Positions 7,869 through 15,978 are shown, counted from the first letter of the stretch. The stretch is 23,396 nucleotides of DNA from Chloroflexota bacterium (GCA_026706395.1 JAPOYU010000028.1:1-23396), one strand, 5' to 3'. Made by a program: numbers and translations. The notes: generated by a model not told the origin, from the sequence alone.

Positions 7869-8387
7869 ATGTCTAAACCCGAGAACACTCCTGTTGAAAT
7901 GCACGCGGACCTGCCGCTCTTCAACACCGAGAGCTGGATGTACGAAGACTTCAAACTGGGCGCCAAGATCAAGTCGATCCGCCGCACCCTCTCCGAAGGC
8001 GAGTGCATGATCTTCAACGCCATCGTGCTGGATATGCATCCCTACGTCGCCGATGAGATCTTCGCCCGCGACGAAGGCATCTTCGACAAGCGTCTCGTCG
8101 CCGGTTCGATGGTCTTCAGCATCGGCTTGGGCTTGATGGCACATAACAACGTGCATACCTTCAGCTATGGCTACGACAAACTTCGCTTCATCAAGCCGGT
8201 CTTCATCGGCGATACCATCTACACTGTCCGCACTCATCTGAGCAAGGAACCGAAATATGCCGAGATGGGTCTGGTCAAGGTCAGCTACGAGGTCTACAAG
8301 AACGAAGGCGTGCTCGCGTTATACTGCGAGCACCTGCAAACGGTGAAATACCGCTACCCGGAAAACTTCAATATCAATTCTGATTAG
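7869..8387 (+). CDS. MaoC-like protein lacking the canonical catalytic histidine
   Basis: 172 residues: an 18-20 residue N-terminal extension and one MaoC hot-dog domain clearly related to the 2863 protein ([45 protein letters not shown]). At the active site the D-x4-H motif reads [10 protein letters not shown]55 is kept, but the position of the catalytic His is Val60, and the RIAHG segment reads RLVAG (A78 for H). His57 sits nearby but out of register. It may be a non-catalytic partner, as in heteromeric hydratases, or an enzyme with a changed site. It lies 9 bases after the CoA-transferase gene and 10 before the mutarotase gene, so is certainly in one operon. An intact reading frame and good conservation outside the site argue against decay. 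Confidence 0.85.
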   Translation: MSKPENTPVEMHADLPLFNTESWMYEDFKLGAKIKSIRRTLSEGECMIFNAIVLDMHPYVADEIFARDEGIFDKRLVAGSMVFSIGLGLMAHNNVHTFSYGYDKLRFIKPVFIGDTIYTVRTHLSKEPKYAEMGLVKVSYEVYKNEGVLALYCEHLQTVKYRYPENFNINSD

Positions 8388-8397
8388 GAGACAGCAC

Positions 8398-8721
8398 ATG
8401 CAACGCTTTGGACAAGTAATCGGCATACGCCCGGAAACCGCTGACGAGTACATCCGCATTCACGCGGACGTCTGGCCCGGCGTCCTGAAAAAGATCGAAG
8501 AATGCAAAATCCGCAATTACTCGATCTTCCGCTACGGCGATCTGCTCTTCGCCTACATGGAGTACCATGGCGATGATTTTGAGGCCGATATGGCGGCGAT
8601 GGCGGCCGATGAAACCACGCAGAAGTGGTGGGATGTCTGCATGCCCATGCAGAAGCCGGTCGCAGAGCGCGCCGAGGACGAATGGTGGCACAACATCGAA
8701 GAAGTCTTCCACATGGACTAG
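8398..8721 (+). CDS. rhaM: L-rhamnose mutarotase-like protein (RhaM family)
   Basis: 107 residues, close to the size of E. coli RhaM (YiiL). It aligns throughout: Y18-I-R-I-H22-ADVWPGV matches the region of the catalytic His22 of RhaM; NYSIFRYGDLLFAYMEY and TQKWWDVCMPMQ (W77, W78) match the sugar-binding ferredoxin-like fold; VFHMD ends it like VFYLP. The family interconverts anomers of L-rhamnose and, in relatives, L-fucose. AGGAG lies 7 bases before the ATG. Last gene of the CoA-transferase run. It is the strongest clue that a 6-deoxyhexose or similar pyranose is the substrate of this cluster. Gene symbol is by family; the true sugar is not proven. Confidence 0.85.
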   Translation: MQRFGQVIGIRPETADEYIRIHADVWPGVLKKIEECKIRNYSIFRYGDLLFAYMEYHGDDFEADMAAMAADETTQKWWDVCMPMQKPVAERAEDEWWHNIEEVFHMD

Positions 8722-8820
8722 CCGCACCCTGCCACCGCACTTCAACTCGACTGAAGGGGGCGATCCATTGGACCGTCCGTTACCGCCTTAACTTTCTAAC
8801 GACTGTTCTTCAATTGAAAT

Positions 8821-8847
8821 TGTAGGGAAGACCCTGTGAACCGCCCG
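8821..8847. repeat. Degenerate family A hairpin repeat
   Basis: TGTAGGGAAGACCCTGTG followed by AACCGCCCG fits the family A pattern but with several arm mismatches, so it looks old. A TTCAATTGAA palindrome lies just before it (8809-8818). The rest of the 8722-9055 gap holds the promoter below and nothing else I can name. Confidence 0.4.
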
Positions 8848-8923
8848 TATACGACCGCGGATTCCGTCTGTCCGCCCCCGGTGAATCGCCCGTTGGTAAT
8901 AAGCCGGTCGATATGTCGCCTTT

Positions 8924-8952
8924 TTGTTGCGTCGCCGCAGATATGTTATCTT
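8924..8952 (+). promoter_or_regulatory. Probable promoter of the Opp/Dpp transport operon
   Basis: TTGTTG (8924-8929), a 17-base spacer and TATCTT (8947-8952) give a reasonable sigma-70 promoter, leaving a leader of about 100 bases before the binding-protein gene. No palindrome matching the IclR-type site is present here, so this operon may be controlled separately. Confidence 0.45.
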
Positions 8953-9055
8953 ATGCCCACTGCGAAAACGAAGTTGAAAGAAAGGTGAATACTATCGAAT
9001 AGACTCACAGTTTAAGTTCAAAGCTTTGCACAAAATCATTCCAAGGAGATTTCTG

Positions 9056-10957
9056 ATGCACAAGAAATATCGTAGGGTCCTCGTCTCGATCCTTGTCCTG
9101 GTCGCCGTCGTCTTCTTCTCCACCGCGCTGGTCACTGCGCAGGAGCAGACCGAAGTCGGCACGCCCCGAGCCACGACCTTGATCGTCGACCAACTCGATG
9201 GCCGTATCGACAATCCCACACAGACCAACCCCTATCAAGCGGGCACTCGCTTCAACCAGGGCTTGCACCAACTGGCTTACTCCAATATGTGGGAGATCAA
9301 CACCGCCACGGGCGAGCAATTCCCAGGCTTGGCGGCTGAAATGCCGGAGGCGCTCAATGACGATTACACCAGCTTCCGCATTACCTTGCGCGACAACCTG
9401 CGCTGGAGCGATGGCGAGCCCATCACAACCGCCGACATGGCTTTCACCATCGACATGGTTTTGGGCACGCCGGAATTCCCCTATAGAGGCTTCCTCTCGC
9501 AAGTGGTGGACAGCTACGAGATTGTTGACGACTTGACGATGATTCTCAACACCAAACGCTCCGAACCGCGTCTGGGCTATACGCTCGGCGTGCACATTTG
9601 GGGCGATTCTTTCCGTCTGGTGCCCAAGCATATCTGGGAGAACGAAGACCCGGCCACCTTCCAGAATTATCCGCCGGTCGTCAGTGGACCTTACACGCTG
9701 GCGGATGTCGACCCCAACGGCAACTGGTTCCTCTATAACAAACGCGCGGACTGGGAGAATACGGACGTAGGCCAGATCTTCGGCGAACCCGGACCGGAGC
9801 ACGTCCTCTTCCGTTTCTATGGCACGGAAGAGCGCCGCATTATCGCCGGCATCCAAAACCAGCTGGATATCTTCACCGATATCTCGCCGGAAGCCTGGGA
9901 TATCCTGCGCGATGCCAACCCGAACGCCCGCGCCTGGCACGAAAACTTCCCCTGGGCCAACTTCGACGATCCTTGCGAGCGCGGCATCGTCTTCTCCAAC
10001 TCGCAGGAACCCTGGGATAACCAGAATGTCCGCTGGGCGATGGCCCTGGCCACCGATATCAAGAGCGTCGGCCTGGCCACATTCGCCGGCATCCTGCGCG
10101 TATCGCCGCTGGCCGTGCCGCCCGTTCAGGTCATTCACGACGCCTTCCACAAACCCATGCGCGATTGGATGACGGAATACGCCTTCGAAGACGGCTACCA
10201 GCCCTTCGATCCCAATTATGCGGTCGACATCGCCGCGATCCTGGCGGAGCAAGGCGTCGAAGGCTTGCCCGAAGGTGAAGATGCCTTGGTTGATCTCTTC
10301 GGCGTCGGCTGGTGGAAGCACGATCCGGCCAAAGCGACAGAGATGCTGCAAGCCGAAGGCTTCACGCTGCAAGACGGCGCCTGGCACAAGCCCGATGGTT
10401 CGCCTTGGCAGATCACCATTAACTCGCCCTCCAACTTCGAGGTGCAGTCACAACGTCTGGCTTTCGCCGTCGCCGATAACTGGCGCGCCTTCGGCATTGA
10501 CGCGGCAGTGCAGCAGATGGACTCCGGCACCTTCTGGAGCAATTACACCCGCGGCGAGTTTGACGCCGGCTCCTATTGGCCCGGCTGCGGCGCCCTGCCC
10601 GATAGCTGGGATCTGCTGGATGCCTTCTGGCACAAACGCCACATCGTGCCCATTGGCCAGCCCGCGCCCGGCAACGCCATGCGTTACGACAGCGACGCGC
10701 TAAGCGGCATTCTCGATCAGATCGCGCCTCTGCCGAGCGATCATCCGGATACGATCCCGCTGCTGACCGAATTCGAGAAGCAGTTTATCATCGAACGGCC
10801 CTGGCTGCCGATGTTCGGCACCTCGAAATTCGTGCCGGTGATCACGACCTACTGGGACGGCTTGCCCACCGCGGACTACTTCTACGAAGGACCTTGGTGG
10901 TGGTGGTCGCTATTCAAGTACCACATGCCATTCATCCAGCCAAAGTCTGACGGCTAG
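9056..10957 (+). CDS. ABC transporter substrate-binding protein, family 5 (Opp/Dpp type)
   Basis: 633 residues with a Sec signal peptide: basic MHKKYRR, hydrophobic VLVSILVLVAVVFF and a cleavage site near ALVTA-QE (28/29). No lipobox Cys is present, so it is either free or held by other means. Family-5 features: SFRITLRDNLRWSDGEPITTADMAF near the first lobe, PPVVSGPYTL, the PWDNQNVRWAMALATD segment and the late LTEFEKQFIIERPWLPMF. Members bind peptides, opines or oligosaccharides. The C-terminus is very rich in Trp (GPWWWWSLFKYHMPF). ATG 9056 is chosen for AAGGAGA 6 bases upstream; the TTG 9026 reading would bury it. First gene of a five-gene importer operon, followed by a strong hairpin. The GH172 gene at the end suggests a carbohydrate ligand, but that is inference. 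Confidence 0.9.
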   Translation: MHKKYRRVLVSILVLVAVVFFSTALVTAQEQTEVGTPRATTLIVDQLDGRIDNPTQTNPYQAGTRFNQGLHQLAYSNMWEINTATGEQFPGLAAEMPEALNDDYTSFRITLRDNLRWSDGEPITTADMAFTIDMVLGTPEFPYRGFLSQVVDSYEIVDDLTMILNTKRSEPRLGYTLGVHIWGDSFRLVPKHIWENEDPATFQNYPPVVSGPYTLADVDPNGNWFLYNKRADWENTDVGQIFGEPGPEHVLFRFYGTEERRIIAGIQNQLDIFTDISPEAWDILRDANPNARAWHENFPWANFDDPCERGIVFSNSQEPWDNQNVRWAMALATDIKSVGLATFAGILRVSPLAVPPVQVIHDAFHKPMRDWMTEYAFEDGYQPFDPNYAVDIAAILAEQGVEGLPEGEDALVDLFGVGWWKHDPAKATEMLQAEGFTLQDGAWHKPDGSPWQITINSPSNFEVQSQRLAFAVADNWRAFGIDAAVQQMDSGTFWSNYTRGEFDAGSYWPGCGALPDSWDLLDAFWHKRHIVPIGQPAPGNAMRYDSDALSGILDQIAPLPSDHPDTIPLLTEFEKQFIIERPWLPMFGTSKFVPVITTYWDGLPTADYFYEGPWWWWSLFKYHMPFIQPKSDG

Positions 10958-10975
10958 GCTGTAGTGATAGCGTAT

Positions 10976-11011
10976 TGGATTGGGTCTGTTCTTTTGAGTA
11001 GACCCAATCCA
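10976..11011 (+). terminator. Strong intergenic hairpin after the binding-protein gene
   Basis: TGGATTGGGTCT and AGACCCAATCCA form a perfect 12-bp stem with a 12-base loop. No run of T follows, so it is not a classic terminator. It more likely protects the 3' end of the binding-protein message and limits read-through, giving more binding protein than permease, as known for maltose-type operons. Confidence 0.7.
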
Positions 11012-11030
11012 CCTTGCGCGAGACTCATTC

Positions 11031-12029
11031 ATGCAATTCGCGAAATTCGTTGTTACGCGGATCATCGCTTATGTTTTGGTGATCTGGATCGGCATCACCG
11101 TGGTCTTCTTCGTGCCGCGCTTCATGCCGTCCGATCCCGTCGAGTCGATGCTCGGCCGCATCATGACGCGCGGCGCCTATATGGAGGCGGAACAGGTCGA
11201 GGCGATGCGCGCCACCCTGACGCAGGCTTTCGGCCTGGAAGGGACATTAGCAGAGCAGTATTTTGGCTTCTTCCACCGCACCTTTCTCACCCGTGACTTC
11301 GGTCCCTCGCTGTCATTGTTCCCCAAGCCGGTGAACGAGGTGATCGGGCGCGCGCTCCCCTGGACGCTTGGCCTGCTGCTGTCGTCAACCATCATCGCCT
11401 GGATCCTGGGCAACGCCATCGGCCTGCTCGCCGGTTATAAGAGCCGCTGGCTCTCCTCCCGCGCCCTGGAAGTCATCGCCATATTCGTCTATCCCATCCC
11501 CTATTACATCACCGCCCTCATCTTGATCATCTTATTCATCCACATCAATCCGATTTTTCCGCTCTTCTTCTCCATCCGTGGCGACCCGCCCTCTCTCGAA
11601 TTCATCTTCAGCGTCATCTACAACTCGATTCTGCCGGCTTGGTCCATCGTCATCGTCGGTTTCGGCTGGTGGGTGCTGAGCATGAAAGCGCTATCCTCCA
11701 GCATCTCGGAAGAAGACTTCGTCTATTTCGCCAAGCTGAAAGGCGCGGGCGAGGGGCGCATTATGACCGCCTATGTCATGCGCAACGCCATATTGCCTCA
11801 GGTCACCGTGCTGGCGCTGCAAATTGGCGCCATCTTCAACGGCGCGCTGATCACAGAGATCCTCTTCGGTTATCCCGGCTTGGGCACGATCACCTATAAC
11901 GCCGTGCTGCAAGCCGATTACAATCTGCTCATGGGCACGATTTCGATTTCCATCATCGCCGTCGCCTCGTCGACCCTGGTCATCGACCTGCTCTATCCCT
12001 TCTTTGATCCGCGGATCAGGCAGAGGTAG
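11031..12029 (+). CDS. ABC transporter permease, OppB/DppB type
   Basis: 332 residues, typical of the first Opp/Dpp permease. A first membrane helix (RIIAYVLVIWIGITVVFFVPRFMP) is followed by a periplasmic region and then a helical core. The cytoplasmic coupling loop EEDFVYFAKLKGAGEGRIMTAYVMRNAILPQ corresponds to the EAA loop that contacts the ATPases, and ALITEILFGYPGLGTITYNAV is the conserved late segment. The ribosome site is weak (GAG before ATG), fitting lower output than the binding protein. The next permease starts 2 bases after the stop. Confidence 0.92.
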   Translation: MQFAKFVVTRIIAYVLVIWIGITVVFFVPRFMPSDPVESMLGRIMTRGAYMEAEQVEAMRATLTQAFGLEGTLAEQYFGFFHRTFLTRDFGPSLSLFPKPVNEVIGRALPWTLGLLLSSTIIAWILGNAIGLLAGYKSRWLSSRALEVIAIFVYPIPYYITALILIILFIHINPIFPLFFSIRGDPPSLEFIFSVIYNSILPAWSIVIVGFGWWVLSMKALSSSISEEDFVYFAKLKGAGEGRIMTAYVMRNAILPQVTVLALQIGAIFNGALITEILFGYPGLGTITYNAVLQADYNLLMGTISISIIAVASSTLVIDLLYPFFDPRIRQR

Positions 12030-12031
12030 CG

Positions 12032-12865
12032 ATGCGTAGATCTAATCCCAGGCTAAGGATCGGCCTGTTTGTCCTCGCCGCCTTCATCATCCTCGGCGGC
12101 ATCTTGCCCTTCTTCTCGCCGGAAGACCCCCGCTCCTGGATCAGGCACCCGCGCAACCTGCCCCCCAGCACCGAGCATCTCCTGGGCACCACCAATCTGG
12201 GCCAAGATACCTTCTGGCTGCTGTCATACGCGACGCAGAATTCCCTCTTCATTGGCTTGTTTGTCGCCTTCTTCGCCACGCTAATCGGCGTCTTCGCGGG
12301 CTTGGCGGCCGGCTTTCTAGGCGGCGTCCCGGATCGCGTAATCACCCTCTTGGCCGACGTGTTCATCGTCGTCCCCTCCTTGCCCATCCTCATCCTCATG
12401 TCTTCCCTCCTTCAAGGGCGCGCCTCGCTCGTTCTGATCAGCATCATCCTGATCCTCTTCAACTGGCCCTGGCCCGCCCGCCAAATGCGCTCGATCGCCC
12501 TGAGCATGCGCGAACGCCAATTCGTCAACACGGCCCGCTTCTCCGGCTCCAGCACCATCCAAATACTGGCGGAAGAAATCGTGCCCCATATCTTCAGCTG
12601 GGCCATGGCCAACTTCGTCAACACCGTTCTGGTCGCCATCGCCACCGAGTCCGGCCTGGCCGTGATCGGCTTGTCCAGCCTGGAAGAAGCCACCCTCGGC
12701 ACCACAATCTATTGGGCCTTACAGCACCAGGCCCTGCTCGGCCGGCGCTGGTGGTGGATCGGCTCGCCCGTCGTCGCTATCATCCTGCTATTCATCGCCT
12801 TGTTCTTAATCTCTACCGGTATATCGAGCCTGTCGGCCGAGCGGCGGGGGCACGGCGATGCTTAG
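12032..12865 (+). CDS. ABC transporter permease, OppC/DppC type
   Basis: 277 residues. An N-terminal helix (RIGLFVLAAFIILGGILPFF), then EHLLGTTNLGQDTFWLLSYATQNSLFIGL, the family hallmark before the core (usually HWLGTDxxGRD), and the coupling loop ERQFVNTARFSGSSTIQILAEEIVPH. Late ESGLAVIGLSSLEEATLGTTIYWA also matches the family. GAGG 5 bases before ATG 12032 lies inside the end of the previous gene. The stop overlaps the start of the first ATPase gene by 8 bases, indicating translational coupling. Confidence 0.92.
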   Translation: MRRSNPRLRIGLFVLAAFIILGGILPFFSPEDPRSWIRHPRNLPPSTEHLLGTTNLGQDTFWLLSYATQNSLFIGLFVAFFATLIGVFAGLAAGFLGGVPDRVITLLADVFIVVPSLPILILMSSLLQGRASLVLISIILILFNWPWPARQMRSIALSMRERQFVNTARFSGSSTIQILAEEIVPHIFSWAMANFVNTVLVAIATESGLAVIGLSSLEEATLGTTIYWALQHQALLGRRWWWIGSPVVAIILLFIALFLISTGISSLSAERRGHGDA

Positions 12866-13835
12866 GCTGCGAGAATTAAGATGCTACTACGATACGCCCC
12901 GCGGCGTCGTCCAGGCCGTCGACGGCGTCTCCTTCGATATCCGCCCTGATGAAGTGCTCGGCATCGCCGGCGAATCGGGCTGCGGCAAATCCACCTTGCT
13001 CAAGGTCCTCTACGATTACTTGCAGCCGCCGCTGCAAATCGTCTCCGGCACTTATGAAGCCGATTTTCCTGATGGGGACGGCAAGGTCAAAACCATCGGC
13101 CCGGGCGAAATCCGCCAGCATTGGTGGGAATACATCTCATATATCCCCCAAGGCTCTATGAGCGTGCTCAATCCCGTCATCCGCATCGAGAATCAGTTCT
13201 TCGACGCCGTGCCCAAGGGCCACCCCCTCAAAGCGGTGGGCAAAACAGCCATACGCGAACGCGTCGCCGCCTATCTGAAAGAACTGGAGTTGCCGGTCGA
13301 GGTCTTGAAGTCCTACCCCCATCAACTCAGCGGCGGCATGAAGCAGCGGGTCCTCGTGGCGCTCGGCACCTTCCTGCACCCACAGATCGTCCTGGCGGAC
13401 GAGCCGACTACCGCCCTTGATGTCGTCGTGCAAAAGGGCATCCTGCTGATGCTGACTGAACTGCAGCAGCAGATGGAAAACACCCTGGTCGTCGTCTCCC
13501 ATGATATGGGCGTGCATTATCAGATCAGCGACCGCTTGGCCATCATGTACGCCGGCAAGCTCGTGGAATACGGACCCACCGACGCCATCTTCAACAACCC
13601 TTTGCATCCCTATACCGAAATGCTGATTCAGTCTTTGCCCCGCGTCGGCGACCGTGCGCAGCGGGTCGGCATCTCCGGCCGACCGCCCAGCTTGGTTGAC
13701 CCGCCCGCCGGCTGCCGATTCGCCGCCCGCTGCCCCAAAGTGATGGACCATTGCGCCCATCAAGAGCCCGCCCTCCTCCAGATCGAGCCCGAGCACTTCG
13801 TGTCCTGTCACTTGTATGGGGGAGCCGCCTCTTGA
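12858..13835 (+). CDS. ABC transporter ATPase, OppD/DppD type
   Basis: 325 residues with all nucleotide-binding motifs: Walker A GESGCGKST (38-46), signature LSGGMKQR (157-164), Walker B IVLADEP with Glu182, the D-loop ALD, and H-loop His215 in VVSHDMG. The C-terminal Opp/Dpp extension has Cys286, Cys292, Cys299 and Cys317 (C-x5-C-x6-C-x17-C), the pattern that holds a 4Fe-4S cluster in a characterised DppD. It couples ATP use to the two permeases from the cytoplasm. Start ATG 12858 has GGGGG 7 bases upstream. Its TGA overlaps the TTG start of the partner ATPase. Confidence 0.93.
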   Translation: MLRLRELRCYYDTPRGVVQAVDGVSFDIRPDEVLGIAGESGCGKSTLLKVLYDYLQPPLQIVSGTYEADFPDGDGKVKTIGPGEIRQHWWEYISYIPQGSMSVLNPVIRIENQFFDAVPKGHPLKAVGKTAIRERVAAYLKELELPVEVLKSYPHQLSGGMKQRVLVALGTFLHPQIVLADEPTTALDVVVQKGILLMLTELQQQMENTLVVVSHDMGVHYQISDRLAIMYAGKLVEYGPTDAIFNNPLHPYTEMLIQSLPRVGDRAQRVGISGRPPSLVDPPAGCRFAARCPKVMDHCAHQEPALLQIEPEHFVSCHLYGGAAS

Positions 13836-14827
13836 GCCAGAATCTGCTCGAACTGCGTAATGTCAGCAAAGTCTTCCGCATCGGCGGCCTTGTCTTCGGT
13901 ACACGCTTGGTGGCGGTCGACGATGTCAGCCTAAGCTTGCCGGCGGCCGAACCATCGATTCTCAGCATCGTCGGCGAATCCGGCAGCGGCAAGACCACCC
14001 TGGCTCGCATAATCCTAGAATTGGAACACCCGACTTCCGGCGATGTGCTGATTGAAGGACATCCGCTGTTCGAAAAGAGCGGCGCGGGACTGAAGGGCAG
14101 AGACTACTACCGCGCCGTGCAGCCGATCTTTCAGAATCCCTTCGAGGCCTTCAGCGCGCGCAAGCGGGTGGACAAATACCTCTTCGACGCCGCCCTGCGG
14201 CTGAAGATCGCGGCCAGCCGCAAGGAAGCCCGCGAGATCGTCGCCGAAGTCCTGGAATCGGTCGGACTCGATCTGTCCCGCGTCGAAGGCAAATACGCCA
14301 ATCAATTCTCCGGCGGCGAATTGCAGCGGATCTCCGTCGCCCGCGGCCTCATCCCCCGCCCCAAACTCATCGTCGCCGATGAACCGGTCAGCATGATCGA
14401 CGCCTCCCTGCGCATGAATATCGTCAACCTCTTCCTCGAATTGAAAGAGCAGTATAAGGTCTACGTCAGCGATTACATCGGCATCATGTATCGCGGCAGC
14501 GTGGTCGAGTATGGCCCGTCGGAGCAGATCCTCACCGACTCCGCCCATCCCTATACCGAACTGCTGCTTGATTCAGTGCCGACCGTCGACCACAAGTGGG
14601 AACGGCAGGTCGCTCTGCCGGATATCGAGATTAAAGAGTTTCAGGGGGATGCCTGCAAATTCGCCAAACGCTGCAAATATGTCCAACCGATCTGCGAGCG
14701 CACGGTGCCGCCCATGGTCCAGGTGTCAGCGGAACGCCAAGCGCTCTGCTACAAACCGGTCGACTTCGACCCCGAGGCAAGCACGCCGCAGCAAGCGAAC
14801 GAAGCATTGGCCGCAGCCGGGAAATAA
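13832..14827 (+). CDS. ABC transporter ATPase, OppF/DppF type, with the H-loop segment missing
   Basis: 331 residues. Walker A GESGSGKTT (48-56), Q-loop Gln101, signature FSGGELQR (159-166) and Walker B LIVADEP (Glu184) are intact. After VNLFLELKEQYKV (to 210) the chain passes directly to YVSDYIGIMYRGSVVEYG. Relatives have about 13-15 residues here, containing the H-loop His-Asp. That segment is absent, in frame, with the junction near base 14461. The C-terminal C-x5-C-x6-C-x17-C set (275, 281, 288, 306) matches the partner. I chose the TTG at 13832 because GGGGGAG lies 7 bases upstream and the start overlaps the previous stop; the longer reading shadows the previous gene. Either one ATP site of the pair is truly degenerate or the assembly lost about 40 bases. 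Confidence 0.88.
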   Translation: MSQNLLELRNVSKVFRIGGLVFGTRLVAVDDVSLSLPAAEPSILSIVGESGSGKTTLARIILELEHPTSGDVLIEGHPLFEKSGAGLKGRDYYRAVQPIFQNPFEAFSARKRVDKYLFDAALRLKIAASRKEAREIVAEVLESVGLDLSRVEGKYANQFSGGELQRISVARGLIPRPKLIVADEPVSMIDASLRMNIVNLFLELKEQYKVYVSDYIGIMYRGSVVEYGPSEQILTDSAHPYTELLLDSVPTVDHKWERQVALPDIEIKEFQGDACKFAKRCKYVQPICERTVPPMVQVSAERQALCYKPVDFDPEASTPQQANEALAAAGK

Positions 14828-14865
14828 CGCAGGGTCAACCCATCACGAATGTGAAGGATAGCCTA

Positions 14866-15978
14866 ATGGAATACTTCAACGGATTGCATTTGAATATGGG
14901 AAATATCTCGCGCCTGTCCAAGGCGAAGACCCGCTCCATAAGCGCCGAGAACTTCAAAGGCGAAAAAGGGGCGGGCGGCATGGCTACCGATGGCTTCTCT
15001 CTGTCGGCGGCGCAAGACCTGGGGCAGGGCTGGAAGGTCTCGCCTTGCATCCACCTGGAAGCCAACAGCGTAACGACGCTGGCCGAGATCGAAGGCCCCG
15101 GCGCCATTCAACATATCTGGATCACCACCTACGCCAAGTACTGGCGCTCGTTTATCCTGCGCTTTTATTGGGACGACGAAGAGACGCCCTCGATCGAGAC
15201 GCCATTTGGCGACTTCTTCTGTAATGGCTGGACGGAATTCTGTCATGTCAACTCTATACCCATTTCGGCCAATTCCCACGGCGCTTTCAACAGCTATTGG
15301 GAAATGCCCTTTCGCAAGTGTGCCCGCGTTACGATAGAAAACCTGCTCGATGTGCCGGTACAGCCCATGTTCTACCAGTTCGACTATACGCTGACCGATG
15401 TGCCGGAGGATGTCGGCTACCTCCACGCGCAATGGCGGCGCAGCAACCCGCTGCCATACAAAGAGGTGTATACCATTCTCGATGGCGTCAAAGGCATGGG
15501 CCACTATGTCGGGACGTATATGGCTTGGGGCAGCAATAACCGCGGCTGGTGGGGCGAGGGCGAAATCAAATTCTATATGGACGGTGATACCGACTTTCCC
15601 ACGATCTGCGGCACCGGCACGGAAGATTATTTCGGCGGTGCCTGGTGCTTCGCCTCTAAGGACGGATCCTACATGCCCTACACAACGCCCTATCTGGGAT
15701 TGCCCCAGGTCATCAAACCGGATGGCTTCTACCAGAGCCAGCAGCGCTTTGGCATGTATCGCTGGCATATCCCCGACCCGATCCGATTTGAAGAGGACCT
15801 CCGGGTGACCATTCAAGCGCTCGGCTGGCGCTCGGGGTCGCTGCACGAAGCGCCTTTTGAAGAGTGGCGCTATTTGCCGCTGCAAGACGATATCGCATCA
15901 ACGGCATTCTGGTACCAGGCCGAGCCCCACGCCCCCTTCCCCCAACTGCCCGATCGCGATTACCTCGAGGTGATCTAA
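14866..15978 (+). CDS. DUF2961 / GH172 family protein, probably cytoplasmic
   Basis: 370 residues with the DUF2961 pattern from N to C: SRLSKAKTRSISAENFKGEKG, IHLEANSVTTLAEIEGPGAIQHIW, ILRFYWDDEETPSIETPFGDFF, GWWGEGEIKFYMDGD (E231, E233) and GTGTEDYFGGAW (E253). The conserved acidic residues are the likely catalytic ones. Characterised GH172 members cleave or form difructose dianhydride and release D-arabinofuranose, so a furanosidase or related activity on an imported sugar is likely. No signal peptide. AAGGAT lies 6 bases before ATG 14866; GTG 14851 would extend it by five residues without a site. It follows the ATPase gene by 38 bases and is probably the last gene of the importer operon. 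Confidence 0.85.
   Translation: MEYFNGLHLNMGNISRLSKAKTRSISAENFKGEKGAGGMATDGFSLSAAQDLGQGWKVSPCIHLEANSVTTLAEIEGPGAIQHIWITTYAKYWRSFILRFYWDDEETPSIETPFGDFFCNGWTEFCHVNSIPISANSHGAFNSYWEMPFRKCARVTIENLLDVPVQPMFYQFDYTLTDVPEDVGYLHAQWRRSNPLPYKEVYTILDGVKGMGHYVGTYMAWGSNNRGWWGEGEIKFYMDGDTDFPTICGTGTEDYFGGAWCFASKDGSYMPYTTPYLGLPQVIKPDGFYQSQQRFGMYRWHIPDPIRFEEDLRVTIQALGWRSGSLHEAPFEEWRYLPLQDDIASTAFWYQAEPHAPFPQLPDRDYLEVI

Noticed and set aside
6858..8237. A 459-codon open reading on the minus strand
   Set aside because: It is antisense to the well-supported CoA-transferase and MaoC genes, shows no recognisable motif, and is explained by C-ending codons on the real strand.
6711..8387. Mesaconyl-CoA branch of the 3-hydroxypropionate bicycle
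   Set aside because: CaiB plus MaoC genes recall Chloroflexus, but the second MaoC lacks its catalytic His, the neighbours are sugar enzymes, and no other bicycle gene is present.
9026..9055. TTG start giving a longer binding protein
   Set aside because: It would place the strong AAGGAGA ribosome site inside the gene and spoil the signal peptide; the ATG at 9056 fits better. The same reasoning rejects TTG or GTG starts at 4168, 5315, 6510, 14851 and 17116.
9005..10387. A 460-codon open reading on the minus strand
   Set aside because: It is antisense to the binding-protein gene with its clear signal peptide and ribosome site, and has no family pattern.
10976..11011. Rho-independent terminator
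   Set aside because: The stem is perfect but no T run follows, and the permease genes continue in the same direction; it is better read as a stabilising or attenuating hairpin.
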